Made by a program: the position numbers and the translations under genes. The notes under the pieces are model-generated. The model was not told where the DNA came from. It ran no database searches and saw only the letters and a program-made list of their open reading frames with translations. 64,000 nt of DNA from Bifidobacterium angulatum DSM 20098 = JCM 7096 (GTDB lineage Bacteria > Actinomycetota > Actinomycetes > Actinomycetales > Bifidobacteriaceae), in the NCBI RefSeq assembly GCF_001025155.1, contig NZ_AP012322.1, positions 806,001 through 870,000 of the forward strand, read 5' to 3'. Positions 28,623 to 37,751 of the stretch are shown piece by piece; position 1 is the stretch's first letter; every line of letters starts with the position of its first letter.

Positions 28623-30947
28623 ATGGAAGACGACGACATGGAGTTCGATTCCGCGAGAAAACTGGGCTGCGAGGTCAGCTCCGACCCCGTAAACCCGTTG
28701 CTGCCCATCATGCAGGCATGCATGATGCATCATCCAGGCGAGGATATGACGATCCTCGAACGCGCCTATAAGCGTGCCGTCATCCAACACTCCTCGCAAC
28801 GGCGCAAATCCGGCGAACCGTACATCATTCATCCGCTCGCGGTCGCGCAGATCCTCGCCGATCTGGGCATGGGGCCGCGCGTGGTCGCCGCCGGCCTGCT
28901 GCACGACACCGTCGAAGACACCGATTACACGCTTGACGAATGCCGCGCCGAATTCGGCGACACCGTCACCGGCTTGGTGGACGGCGTGACCAAGCTTTCC
29001 AAGATGGAATACGGCGATTCCGCACAGGCCGAAACCATCCGCAAAATGGTCGTGGCCATGAGTCGTGACGTGCGCGTGCTTGTTGTCAAGCTCGCCGACC
29101 GCGTGCACAACGCACGCACTTGGCGTTACGTGAAGACGTCCGGCGCGGTCAGGAAAGCGCACGAGACGCTCGATGTGTACGCGCCACTGGCCAATCGTCT
29201 CGGCATGAACGCCATCAAGACCGAGCTTGAGGAACTGAGCTTCAAAACCATCTATCCGAAGATCTACAACGAGATCGTGGTGTTGGTCGCCCGCCGTGCA
29301 GGGCAGCGCGACGTGTATCTCAAGCAGATCCTCGCCGAGATCAACGAGGATCTGGACGAGCAGAACATCAAGGCGTACGTGACGGGACGCCCGAAGGACT
29401 ACTTCTCCATCTATCAGAAGATGATCGTGCGCGGGCATGATTTCGCCAACATCTACGATTTGGTGGGCGTGCGCATCATCGTCGATTCGATCCAGGACTG
29501 CTATGCGGCGTTGGGTGCCGTGCATGCGCGTTGGAGCCCGGTTCCGGGGCGTTTCAAGGATTACATCGCCATGCCGAAGCTCAACATGTACCAGAGCCTG
29601 CACACCACGGTGGTGGGTCCTGGCGGCAAGCCGGTGGAGATTCAGATCCGTACGTGGGATATGCACAGGCGCGCCGAATTCGGCATCGCCGCCCATTGGA
29701 AGTACAAGGAGAACGGCCAGGCGGGTCGTGCGTTGAGCTCCCCGGACAGCTCCGACCGCAAACGCGGCGAAAGCCAGGACATCAGCGAGGCGGATAACCT
29801 CAAGTGGATACAGCAGCTGGCCGATTGGACCAGCGAAACGCCGGATTCCAACGAGTTCCTCGGCTCCCTTAAGGAGGATCTCGGTTCGGCCGAAGTGTAT
29901 GTGTTCACGCCGAAGGGCAAGATTGTCTCCCTGCCTGCGCAGGCCACGCCGGTCGATTTCGCGTACGCCGTGCACACCGAAGTGGGCCACCGTACCATGG
30001 GTGCCCGCGTTAACGGACGTCTGGTGCCGCTCGACACCAAGCTTGAGAACGGCGACACGGTCGAGATTCTGACCTCGAAGTCCGACACCACCGGCCCGTC
30101 GCGCGATTGGCTGAGCTTCGCCAAGAGCCCGAAGGCACGTAACAAGATCCGCCAGTGGTTCAGCAAGGAACGTCGTTCCGAAGCCATCGAGGAGGGGCGC
30201 GACGAGCTGACACGCGCCATGCGCAAGCGCAACCTGCCGATTAACGCGCTGCTCACCACGGAGGCGCTGGTCGGTGTTGCCGACGAACTCAACTTCCCGA
30301 ACGCGGATGGTCTATTCGCGGCCATCGGCGACGGTCAGATCTCCACGCAGAACGTCATCTCCCATCTGGTCAAGGATGCGGGAGCCGACGAAGTCGACGA
30401 GGAGATCGAGCAGGAGGTGTTGCCGCTCAAGCCGGTCGAAAGCCGCGTCAAGCGCACGGGCTCCAGCGGTGTGTCCGTCAAGGGCGTGGGCGACGTGTGG
30501 ATCAAGCTCGCCCGTTGCTGCATGCCGGTGCCGGGGGATAAGATCGTCGGATTCATCACGCGCAACCAGGGCGTTTCCGTGCATCGCGCCGACTGCCAGA
30601 ACATGATTGATTTGAAGAATCGCCAGCCGGAACGCGTGGTCGAAGTCGAATGGACCAGCACGCAGGGCGTGTTCATGGTCAAGATCCAGGTGGAGGCGCT
30701 TGACAGGCGCAACCTGCTGTCCGACGTGACCCGTGTGCTTTCGGATCATGGCGTGAACATCATCTCCGGTTCGATCTCCACCGGTTCCGACCGTGTAGCC
30801 ACCAGCCAGTTCAGCTTCGAAATGGCTGACCCGCAACATCTGAACACGCTGCTCGCCGCCGTGCGCAAGATCGAAGGCGTGTTCGACGTGTACCGTCTCA
30901 CCGGTGCCAAGGAGTCCGCCGAGCCGCGGCTACGCAAGATGAAGTAG
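28623..30947 (+). CDS. rel: Bifunctional (p)ppGpp synthetase/hydrolase Rel
   Basis: This 774-residue RelA/SpoT homologue has an N-terminal HD hydrolase domain (LLHDTVED near residue 95) followed by the synthetase domain. TGS (VFTPKGKIVSLPAQATPVDF), conserved-Cys/helical and C-terminal ACT regions complete it. The intact HD motif shows that it can both make and degrade the stringent-response alarmone. The ATG at 28623 is chosen for the GGAGAGG site; a GTG at 28578 would add 15 non-conserved residues. It lies 99 bp after dut and ends at a strong bidirectional terminator. Confidence 0.95.
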   Translation: MEDDDMEFDSARKLGCEVSSDPVNPLLPIMQACMMHHPGEDMTILERAYKRAVIQHSSQRRKSGEPYIIHPLAVAQILADLGMGPRVVAAGLLHDTVEDTDYTLDECRAEFGDTVTGLVDGVTKLSKMEYGDSAQAETIRKMVVAMSRDVRVLVVKLADRVHNARTWRYVKTSGAVRKAHETLDVYAPLANRLGMNAIKTELEELSFKTIYPKIYNEIVVLVARRAGQRDVYLKQILAEINEDLDEQNIKAYVTGRPKDYFSIYQKMIVRGHDFANIYDLVGVRIIVDSIQDCYAALGAVHARWSPVPGRFKDYIAMPKLNMYQSLHTTVVGPGGKPVEIQIRTWDMHRRAEFGIAAHWKYKENGQAGRALSSPDSSDRKRGESQDISEADNLKWIQQLADWTSETPDSNEFLGSLKEDLGSAEVYVFTPKGKIVSLPAQATPVDFAYAVHTEVGHRTMGARVNGRLVPLDTKLENGDTVEILTSKSDTTGPSRDWLSFAKSPKARNKIRQWFSKERRSEAIEEGRDELTRAMRKRNLPINALLTTEALVGVADELNFPNADGLFAAIGDGQISTQNVISHLVKDAGADEVDEEIEQEVLPLKPVESRVKRTGSSGVSVKGVGDVWIKLARCCMPVPGDKIVGFITRNQGVSVHRADCQNMIDLKNRQPERVVEVEWTSTQGVFMVKIQVEALDRRNLLSDVTRVLSDHGVNIISGSISTGSDRVATSQFSFEMADPQHLNTLLAAVRKIEGVFDVYRLTGAKESAEPRLRKMK

Positions 30948-30960
30948 CGACATGTTGCCG

Positions 30961-31002
30961 CATATGGAAAAGCGACCCTATTGAGGGTCGCTTTTCCATA
31001 TG
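30961..31002. terminator. Bidirectional terminator (19-bp perfect stem)
   Basis: CATATGGAAAAGCGACCCT pairs perfectly with its complement across an ATTG loop. The A and T runs lie inside the stem, so it can stop transcription from both rel and the cyclophilin gene. Confidence 0.88.
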
Positions 31003-31031
31003 GTCATATGCCTTCGATCAGGCGGTGCGAA

Positions 31032-31571
31032 TCACTTCACCACTTCGACGGAGACGATGCCCACCGGTTCGGTCGGGCGGTCCATGCGGTCGGTGGAGAC
31101 GGCTTCGAGCTTGTCGACCACGGCCTTGGACTCGTCATCGGCGACCTCGCCGAAGATGGTGTGGTGGCCGTCGAGCCACGGGGTCGGCACGGTGGTGATG
31201 AAGAACTGGGAGCCGTTGGTGCCGTGGATCTGGCCGTCGCGGCCGCGACGCAGGCCGGCGTTTGCCATGGCCAGCAGGTACGGGTGGTCGAACTTCAGGC
31301 TCGGGTCGATTTCGTCGTCGAACTCGTAGCCGGGGCCGCCGGTGCCGGTGCCCAGCGGGCAACCGCCCTGAATCATGAAGTCCTTGATGATGCGGTGGAA
31401 GGTCAGGCCGTTGTAGAACGGCTCGTTGGAAGGCTGGCCGCTCATCGGGTCGATCCACTGCTTTTCGCCGGTGGCGAGGCCGAGGAAGTTGGCCACGGTG
31501 TTCGGGGCCTTGTCGTCGAACAGGTTGATTCTGATATCACCTTCGGAGGTGCGCATGATGATGGTAGTCAT
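31032..31571 (-). CDS. Cyclophilin-type peptidyl-prolyl cis-trans isomerase
   Basis: This 179-residue cyclophilin has active-site motifs [24 protein letters not shown] and HTIFGEV, with the catalytic Arg in FHR. It has no signal peptide, so it is a cytosolic folding helper. The start at 31571 has TTAGGA a few bases upstream; the frame stays open further, but that part is not conserved. It is divergent from the CmpB-like gene. Confidence 0.93.
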   Translation of the reverse strand: MTTIIMRTSEGDIRINLFDDKAPNTVANFLGLATGEKQWIDPMSGQPSNEPFYNGLTFHRIIKDFMIQGGCPLGTGTGGPGYEFDDEIDPSLKFDHPYLLAMANAGLRRGRDGQIHGTNGSQFFITTVPTPWLDGHHTIFGEVADDESKAVVDKLEAVSTDRMDRPTEPVGIVSVEVVK

Positions 31572-31649
31572 GGTCCTAAGTGTCTCATGGGCTTGAGACC
31601 GGGCGGGCTGGATTCCTGTGTGCCGGGCTGCAAGGCGCAGGTGTAGGCG

Positions 31650-31655
31650 TAGGAT
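31650..31655 (+). promoter_or_regulatory. -10 box of a probable leaderless gene
   Basis: TAGGAT ends 6 bases before the ATG of the CmpB-like gene, so transcription would start at or next to the ATG. Confidence 0.4.
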
Positions 31656-31661
31656 GGGCGC

Positions 31662-32531
31662 ATGGATTTGCTGAATCTTGCGGAACAGGTGGTGCTGTGG
31701 TGGATGTGCTACTCGTGCATCGGCTGGGTATGGGAGACCGGGCTTAATCTGGTGCTGAAACACAAGTGGGTGGATCGAGGGGCGTTGAATGGCCCGATCT
31801 GCCCGATTTACGGCAACGGCGCGCTGCTGGTCATTCTGCTGCTGCATGATGTGACCAATCCGGTGGCCTTGTTTCTGGGCAGTGGTGTTATCGCCTGCAC
31901 TTTGGAATACGTGGTGTCATGGCAATATGAGCGTCTGTTCCGCATTCGGCTTTGGGATTACACCGATAAGCCGTTCAACATCAATGGCCGTGTCTATCTG
32001 AACGGCTTTCTGGCGTTCGGTGCTGGAGCCACGCTGATCAAGCTGGTTGTGCAACCCTGGCTCGCGCATCTCACTGCCGCCATGCCGCAGCCTTGGCTGC
32101 ACATTGCGGCTTGGGGCCTACTGGCTGTGGCTTTCGTCGATTGGCTGATCAGCACCATGGGCATGGCCGATATGGACAATAGGCTCGCGCGGCTTGGCGA
32201 GGATGTCAAGGCTGGTCGTTTGGAGGCGATCGACAAGGCGAATAGCGATATGGCCGAGGCGAATGTGCGTATGGAACAGCGTCTCGTGCAGGCGCAGCGT
32301 TCCGCGCGGGATCGTCTTGACCAGGCCCGCGACCGCATCGACGATACGATTCTTGATATTCGGGCGGTTGGGCGCAAGGGCGAGGTCGCGGCGTTGGATA
32401 GGCTTACCAGGGAACATGTGCGCCGTGCGCTGAGCCGCCAGCAGATTCGTCTGCTTCGGGCGTTCCCCTCCCTGCGTTCGTCGGCGCGTCGTGAGTTGAC
32501 CGACCGTATCCACAAGCTGCTGGAACGTTAA
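31662..32531 (+). CDS. CmpB-like membrane protein (putative ABC transporter permease family)
   Basis: This 289-residue protein has about four to five membrane segments in its first 165 residues. Conserved SCIGWVWE and [12 protein letters not shown] motifs are typical of the PF06541 family (labelled ABC transporter CmpB). The remaining ~115 residues are a charged, probably coiled cytoplasmic tail with many Arg/Asp/Gln. The function of the family is not established. The TAGGAT box before the ATG suggests a leaderless transcript. A GC-rich hairpin at 32544-32563 follows the stop. Confidence 0.78.
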   Translation: MDLLNLAEQVVLWWMCYSCIGWVWETGLNLVLKHKWVDRGALNGPICPIYGNGALLVILLLHDVTNPVALFLGSGVIACTLEYVVSWQYERLFRIRLWDYTDKPFNINGRVYLNGFLAFGAGATLIKLVVQPWLAHLTAAMPQPWLHIAAWGLLAVAFVDWLISTMGMADMDNRLARLGEDVKAGRLEAIDKANSDMAEANVRMEQRLVQAQRSARDRLDQARDRIDDTILDIRAVGRKGEVAALDRLTREHVRRALSRQQIRLLRAFPSLRSSARRELTDRIHKLLER

Positions 32532-32747
32532 CGGTTCTATCGGCTGCCGCCATGCGGCGGCAGAGACTGCGATGTTTGCCGCGTATGGGGAGTGCAATAG
32601 CGCGTAGAGCGATATTTTGACGGTTTGCGGCGTTCGGCGTTGGCGAACCATGTAAAGTTGGCGGCATCCCTCAGCTCCAATCGTCACCTCGGCTGTTTTT
32701 GTCGAGTCGCAATCGTTTTCTCATATTCGCAGAAAGGAATCGGGCTA

Positions 32748-33092
32748 TTGGACTACCTAGTGTTATTAGGCATATTAATTGTAATTGTCGATTTTGCGTT
32801 GAAGCTTGATGCAATTCTCATCATCTTCGCAGCCGCAATCGTCACCGCCCTGGTAGGCGGCATCGGCGCCCCGTTCGTGCTCGCCTTCGGAGCCAATCCC
32901 GCGGTCGTGGGCGTGCTGGCGCTCACCTGCGGCTACTGCGGTACGTTGCTTACGCCGATGGCCGCGAACTTCAACATCGTACCGGTCGCGTTGCTTGAGA
33001 TGAAGGATCGCATGGGCGTGATCAAGAATCAGATACTTCCGGCGCTGGTCATGATCAGCGTGCAGATCGTGTACATGCTCATCGCAAGTTGA
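32748..33092 (+). pseudogene. DUF969/DUF979 fusion remnant
   Basis: The 114-codon frame begins at TTG with AGAAAGGA upstream. Its first ~40 residues (LDYLVLLGILIVIVDFALKL) match the start of DUF969 membrane proteins. The last ~75 residues, from GIGAPFVLAFGANP through TPMAANFNIVP, match the end of DUF979 proteins. In intact loci these are two adjacent genes of ~230 and ~310 residues, usually followed by pyrrolidone-carboxylate peptidase, exactly the neighbour here. The simplest reading is an in-frame deletion of ~1.3 kb joining the two genes, leaving a non-functional or shortened membrane protein. Confidence 0.7.
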
Positions 33093-33170
33093 CCGGCGCG
33101 GCAGCCAAGCGCATCGACGGCAATCACACTCAAACAATCAACCACACCTCAATGTTTTAAGGAGACAAAT

Positions 33171-33821
33171 ATGGCAACGGTATTGGTAACAGGATTCGAC
33201 CCTTTCGGCGGCGAGACCGTCAATCCGGCGTATGAGGCGGTGAAGCTGCTGCCCGGCGAGATCGCGGGCGCCAGGATCGTCAAACAGGAGATTTCCACCG
33301 CGTTCACGCGCAGCGCTGTCGCCATCGAACAGGCGTTGGAACGCGAACATCCCGACATCGTCATCAGTGTTGGGCAGGCGGGTGGCCGCAGTACGCTCAC
33401 CGTGGAACAGGTGGCCATCAATCTTGCCGAGGCGCGCATTCCCGATAATGACGGCGAGCAGCCGCTTGGCACCCCGCTGCGTACGGATGGCGACACCGCC
33501 TATTTCGCCACGGTTCCCGTCAAGGCCATGGTCGGTAACGTGCGTGCCCACAATCTGCCGGCGTTCGTGTCGTATACGGCCGGCACCTACGTGTGCAACA
33601 GCGTGATGTACAACATGCTCTACCTGTTGGATCGGCGTTTTCCCGGCATTCGTGGCGGATTCATTCATGTGCCGTTCGCGCCGCAGCAGGTGGTTGGCAA
33701 ACCCAATGGCACGCCGTGCATGCCGTTGCACGATATGGCCAAGGCGTTGGAATATGCGATCGAAGCCGCCGTGAAGAACGAGGATTCGGCTACGGCGATC
33801 GCAATGGGGGAAACCCATTAG
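33171..33821 (+). CDS. pcp: Pyrrolidone-carboxylate peptidase
   Basis: This 216-residue peptidase of family C15 has the catalytic triad visible as Glu in TVEQVAIN, Cys in GTYVCNSVMY and His in FIHVPF. It removes N-terminal pyroglutamate from peptides in the cytosol. AAGGAG lies 7 bases before the ATG. It probably once formed an operon with the DUF969/DUF979 pair, which may have taken up the released product; that link is inference. Confidence 0.95.
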   Translation: MATVLVTGFDPFGGETVNPAYEAVKLLPGEIAGARIVKQEISTAFTRSAVAIEQALEREHPDIVISVGQAGGRSTLTVEQVAINLAEARIPDNDGEQPLGTPLRTDGDTAYFATVPVKAMVGNVRAHNLPAFVSYTAGTYVCNSVMYNMLYLLDRRFPGIRGGFIHVPFAPQQVVGKPNGTPCMPLHDMAKALEYAIEAAVKNEDSATAIAMGETH

Positions 33822-33895
33822 GAGAAAGGCCATGCCGAACCCCGCTGCAAGTGCGGTGCATGCTGCGGCGGGTAGGGTGGTCGTATGTTGATCGA

Positions 33896-33954
33896 AAAAC
33901 GGTGCCGGGTCTGCTGGGCGATTAGGGAAGCCCGCAGACCCGACACCGTTTTTT
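33896..33954. terminator. Terminator after pcp
   Basis: A long stem runs from AAAACGGTG to CACCGTTTTTT with CGGGTCTGC/GCAGACCCG inside and one mismatch. It is followed by a T-run on the plus strand and can also serve the convergent HAD gene. Confidence 0.82.
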
Positions 33955-34005
33955 CGTATATCGTGTGCTCTCCCGGTGGCATGTGCCATCGGGGCCATAG
34001 CGCCG

Positions 34006-34809
34006 TCAGAGTATGCCGAAATGCTTGAGCGCGTTCATGATGCCATCATGGTCCACATCGTCGGTCACATAATCGGCCACGCTCTTGGGCGCCTCGGTCG
34101 CGTTGCCCATGGCCACGCCGATACCCGTGTATTCCAGCATGTCCACGTCGTTGCCGCCGTCGCCGAAGGAGATCGTCTGGCTGCGATCCCAACCGTAATG
34201 TTCCAGGAATCGTTCGATGCCCTTCGCCTTGCCGCCGTCGCCCGCAATCAGGTCCACGAAGTCTGGGTGCCAGCGCACGCCACGCACGTTGGGGCACATG
34301 CCAACGAGTTCGGCTTCCGTTTTCTCGTCGATGTATGGGCTGATCTGGAACGTCTCATGCGTTTTCGTGCGTTCGTGCGGATCGGCGAAGTAGACCTTGG
34401 GCGCGGTTTTGCCCAGGCTTCGCCAGGTGGCGTCCAGAATCTCGTTGGAATGGTTGAAATAGACGTAATCGGATTCGCAGAAATCCGAGACCACGTCCGG
34501 GTGTGCGGTCAGCCAGTCGAGAATGACGGTGACGTCCGCTTCGGCAAGGGGACGCTTGTCGAGGAATCCGTTGTCGTCGGCGCAGTACTGGCCGTTAAGC
34601 CCGACGATGCCGTCGAACTTCACCGGGATGGTATCGAGCACGATATTCATAATGCCCGGCGCTCGCCCCGAGCAGATGAACAGTTTCACGCCGCCGTCGC
34701 GCAGCAGACGCAATGCCTCGATGGTCGATTCTGGAACAACATGTGTTGTAAAGCTGGTCAGTGTGCCATCGATGTCGAAGAAAGCGGCCTTAATGTCGGT
34801 CGAAGTCAT
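34006..34809 (-). CDS. HAD-superfamily Cof-type phosphatase
   Basis: This 267-residue protein has motif I DIDGTLTSF, motif II SGR, and motifs III/IV GDGGNDVDML. The C2-type cap lies between residues ~85 and ~190. Cof-type HAD enzymes dephosphorylate sugar phosphates or cofactors such as pyridoxal phosphate; substrate unknown. AAAGGCGAG precedes the ATG at 34809. It is convergent with pcp. Confidence 0.87.
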   Translation of the reverse strand: MTSTDIKAAFFDIDGTLTSFTTHVVPESTIEALRLLRDGGVKLFICSGRAPGIMNIVLDTIPVKFDGIVGLNGQYCADDNGFLDKRPLAEADVTVILDWLTAHPDVVSDFCESDYVYFNHSNEILDATWRSLGKTAPKVYFADPHERTKTHETFQISPYIDEKTEAELVGMCPNVRGVRWHPDFVDLIAGDGGKAKGIERFLEHYGWDRSQTISFGDGGNDVDMLEYTGIGVAMGNATEAPKSVADYVTDDVDHDGIMNALKHFGIL

Positions 34810-34995
34810 GAACTCGCCTTTCACGATCGAATGCTTATGCCATACCTCATTGTACGGGTGGGCGGCTGCGGCATCACCGGGCTGATGGCGTTTCCGGCCG
34901 CGGGTACCGTACAATCGTCCACATCGAGCGCGTAGCCGGGAGCAATCGCGTCGATTCTGTGTGGCATGGGCGGCTGCCGGCTCTATGAACGAATC

Positions 34996-35045
34996 AAGCC
35001 GTGTGATGCGTACCGAATATACGTTCGGTATACGTCACACGGCTT
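34996..35045 (-). terminator. Hairpin ending the met importer operon
   Basis: AAGCCGTGTGATGCGTACCGAA and its imperfect complement (three mismatches in 22) form a long stem with a 6-base loop, about 50 bp past the metI stop. Confidence 0.6.
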
Positions 35046-35096
35046 TGCAAGAGGTGCGATGCTGCAGGGAGCGACGAATGTGCTTTCGGCAGCTGC

Positions 35097-35774
35097 TCAG
35101 CGCTCATGGTGGTCGATATGGTTGGCCACCACGTCGCCGATGGTCTGCGCGATTTGCACCAGCACCACGCACAGAATCACCGCGGCAAGCATCACATCGT
35201 ACTGGTAGCGCTGGTAGCCGTAACGGATGGCGATATCGCCCAGGCCGCCCGCGCCGACCGTACCGGCCATGGCGGAGAACCCGAACAGGGTGATGAACGT
35301 CAACGCGGCACCGCGGATCAGCGAAGGCAGGCTTTCGAACAACAGCACCTTGAACACGATCTGCGTGTTGCTGGCGCCGAAGCTCTGCGCGGCTTCGACC
35401 AGGCTTCCGTCGACTTCGGCAAGCGACTGTTCGACCACGCGCGCCACAAATGGCGCGGCGGTGATGACCAACGGCACGATTGCGCCGGGCACGCCAAGCG
35501 AGGTGCCGACGATGAGACGGGTGAGCGGGATCAGGGCGACCAGCAGAATGATGAACGGCACCGACCTGACGATATTGACGATCCATCCGAGCACGGTGTT
35601 CAGCGGAGCGTTCGGACGAATGCCTTTTTTAGCGGAGGTGATGAGCAGTACGCCGATCGGCAGGCCGATCACATATGCGAGCAGCGTTGCCACGGCGGTC
35701 ATGACGATGGTGTCGCGCACGCCTTCGATAAGCAGATCGCTGTATTCGGCAAAAAACTGTGTAAGGGCATTCAT
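35097..35774 (-). CDS. metI: Methionine ABC transporter permease
   Basis: This 225-residue permease has about five membrane segments and the BPD-transporter EAA-type loop EAAQSFGASNTQI, which contacts the ATPase. It forms the membrane channel of the D/L-methionine importer MetNIQ. Its ATG overlaps the metN stop (four bases), so translation is coupled. Confidence 0.92.
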   Translation of the reverse strand: MNALTQFFAEYSDLLIEGVRDTIVMTAVATLLAYVIGLPIGVLLITSAKKGIRPNAPLNTVLGWIVNIVRSVPFIILLVALIPLTRLIVGTSLGVPGAIVPLVITAAPFVARVVEQSLAEVDGSLVEAAQSFGASNTQIVFKVLLFESLPSLIRGAALTFITLFGFSAMAGTVGAGGLGDIAIRYGYQRYQYDVMLAAVILCVVLVQIAQTIGDVVANHIDHHER

Positions 35775-36574
35775 GCCTGCTGCTCCTTTTCTGTAGCTGT
35801 GGTTTCGGTTGCGTCGTCATGGTGGCGGTGGTTTTCGATTGCGGCGTCCGCGATAAGCGTTTTGAGAATATCGCTTTGCGGGTTGGCGAACAGCTGTTCG
35901 GTGTCTCCCATTTCCACGATGCGACCGCCGTCGATCATGGCGACACGATCGCAGATATTGCGTGCCACGGACAGCGAGTGCGTGATGATGACCAGTGTGA
36001 CGTTAAGCTCGCGGTTGATGCGGCGCAACAGATCGAGAATCTGCGCGGTGGTGGTGGAATCGAGGGCGCTGGTAGCCTCGTCGCACAGCATGATGGAAGG
36101 ATTGTTCGCCAATGCGCGGGCGATGGCGACGCGCTGCTGCTGGCCGCCGGACAGCTGGCTGGGGTAGCGGTCGGCGAAATCGCCCAGGCCGACCAGATCA
36201 AGCAGATACCTGGCGCGTTCCTCCCGCTTGGCCTTCGGCGTATGGTTCAGTTCCAGCGGGAACGTGACGTTGCGCAGTATGGTGCGCTGTTGGAACAGGC
36301 TGAAGTTCTGGAAGATCATGCCGATGTTGGACCGGACTTCGGCCAGCGCCTTGCCGGTGGTTCCGGTGATGTCCTTGCCGTCGATCAGCACGTTGCCGGA
36401 AGTGGGGCGTTCCAGCAGGTTGATGCAGCGTACCAGCGTGGATTTTCCAGCGCCGGAAGAGCCCAGAATGCCGAAGACCTCACCCGAGTCGATGCTCAGG
36501 TTGATGTCGTGCAGCACCTCGTGCGCTTCGGCACCGCTGCCATAGCTCTTATGCAGATGCTCGATGTGAATCAT
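35771..36574 (-). CDS. metN: Methionine ABC transporter ATP-binding protein
   Basis: This 267-residue ABC ATPase has Walker A GSSGAGKST, signature LSGGQQQRVA, Walker B MLCDEATSALD and H-loop ITHS. It powers methionine uptake with MetI and MetQ. Well-studied MetN proteins are ~340 residues because of a C-terminal regulatory (NIL/ACT-like) domain that binds methionine and shuts the pump. This copy ends with a short Glu/Thr tail and lacks that domain, so it should not be feedback-inhibited in that way. Confidence 0.9.
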   Translation of the reverse strand: MIHIEHLHKSYGSGAEAHEVLHDINLSIDSGEVFGILGSSGAGKSTLVRCINLLERPTSGNVLIDGKDITGTTGKALAEVRSNIGMIFQNFSLFQQRTILRNVTFPLELNHTPKAKREERARYLLDLVGLGDFADRYPSQLSGGQQQRVAIARALANNPSIMLCDEATSALDSTTTAQILDLLRRINRELNVTLVIITHSLSVARNICDRVAMIDGGRIVEMGDTEQLFANPQSDILKTLIADAAIENHRHHDDATETTATEKEQQA

Positions 36575-36598
36575 ATGTGTCCCTTGTCGTTATACAGG

Positions 36599-36629
36599 AA
36601 TGCCGCAGGACATGGTATCCTGCGGCATT
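36599..36629 (-). terminator. Intercistronic hairpin between metQ and metN
   Basis: AATGCCGCAGGA pairs with TCCTGCGGCATT across a 7-base loop. With no T-run it is likely a partial terminator or 3'-end protector that leaves more metQ than metNI message. Confidence 0.55.
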
Positions 36630-36656
36630 GAATTCAGATATTGCCGGGCATGCGGA

Positions 36657-37496
36657 TCAGAAGACCGGAACCACGGCGCCCTTGTAGTTCTTGGTGATGT
36701 AGTCGCGAACCTCGCTGGACTTCAGGGCCTTCTTAAGCTCCTTGGTCTTGTTGGTATTCTCGTTGCCTTCCTTGACCACCAGGATGTTCTGGTAGGTCTT
36801 GGCCGCCAGACCACCGGCCTTTTCGGTGGCCAGCGTGTCCTTGGTCGGGTCGAAGCCCGCCTGGATGGCGTAGTTGCCGTTCAATGCCGCGATGTCGACA
36901 TCCTTGATGACGGTCGGTACGACGGCGGCCTCAAGCTCCTTGAACTTCAGGTTCTTCGGATTGGAGGTGATGTCCTTTGTGGTGGCGTTGATGTCCTTCG
37001 GGTTCTTCAACTCGATCAGACCGGCATCCTGCAGCAGCAGCAGTGCGCGGGCCTCGTTGGTGGCATCGTTCGGCACGGCCACGGTAGCGCCGTCGGCAAG
37101 CGCGTCAAGCGTCTTGGTCTTGCCCGGGTAGAGGCCGAACGGTTCGAAGTGGATGCCGGCAACGGACGCCAGATGGGTGCCCTTCTCCTTGTTGAAGTTG
37201 TCGAGATACGGCTTGTGCTGGAAGTAGTTGGCGTCGACCTCGCCCTCCTCGGTGGCGGTGTTCGGCTGCACGTAGTCGGTGAACTCCTTGACTACCAGCT
37301 TGTAGCCGTCCTTTTCGACGAGCGGCTTGACGGCCTTGTTCAGGATCTCCGCGTGCGGGGTGGGGGAGGCGGCCACGGTGATGGTCTTGTCGTTTTCCTT
37401 GGAGGCCGCCCCATTGGAGCTGCCGCAGCCCGACAGGCCGAACGATGCGATGGCGGTGACGGCGAGCAGGGCGCCGATGATCTTCTTGTTGCGCAT
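36657..37496 (-). CDS. metQ: Methionine-binding lipoprotein
   Basis: This 279-residue protein has a signal peptide ending in lipobox LSGC (about residues 21-24), so it is anchored outside the membrane by lipidated Cys24. The rest is a NlpA/MetQ substrate-binding fold, including HFEPFGLYPGKTKTLDAL and VPNDATNEARALLLLQ. It captures methionine for MetNI. The start at 37496 has AGAGGAA upstream. It leads the operon metQ-metN-metI. A TATATT box lies about 80 bases upstream of the start; no SAM riboswitch is seen. Confidence 0.92.
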   Translation of the reverse strand: MRNKKIIGALLAVTAIASFGLSGCGSSNGAASKENDKTITVAASPTPHAEILNKAVKPLVEKDGYKLVVKEFTDYVQPNTATEEGEVDANYFQHKPYLDNFNKEKGTHLASVAGIHFEPFGLYPGKTKTLDALADGATVAVPNDATNEARALLLLQDAGLIELKNPKDINATTKDITSNPKNLKFKELEAAVVPTVIKDVDIAALNGNYAIQAGFDPTKDTLATEKAGGLAAKTYQNILVVKEGNENTNKTKELKKALKSSEVRDYITKNYKGAVVPVF

Positions 37497-37737
37497 ATTG
37501 AGTTCCTCTCTCATTCCAATGCAAATACCATGTCGCGTTCTCTCAGACGCGATCCAACAGGACTCCAATATAGGCGGAGGCTCTGCGATGACACGGCGTG
37601 GGCTTATCGGAATTACTTATGACCTGTGCAAGTTTCGCAGCATGGATGGGCATAGCCTCCATGCTCCATAGCCGGCTATCCGATATGCGTATAGGCCCAA
37701 TGCGGGGAAACGCGGCTGGAACAACGTCTGCCGCGCC

Positions 37738-37743
37738 TACAAT
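37738..37743 (+). promoter_or_regulatory. -10 box of a probable leaderless gene
   Basis: TACAAT ends 8 bases before the ATG of the amidohydrolase gene, and no AGGAG-type site is present. Confidence 0.4.
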
Positions 37744-37751
37744 GTTCAGGC

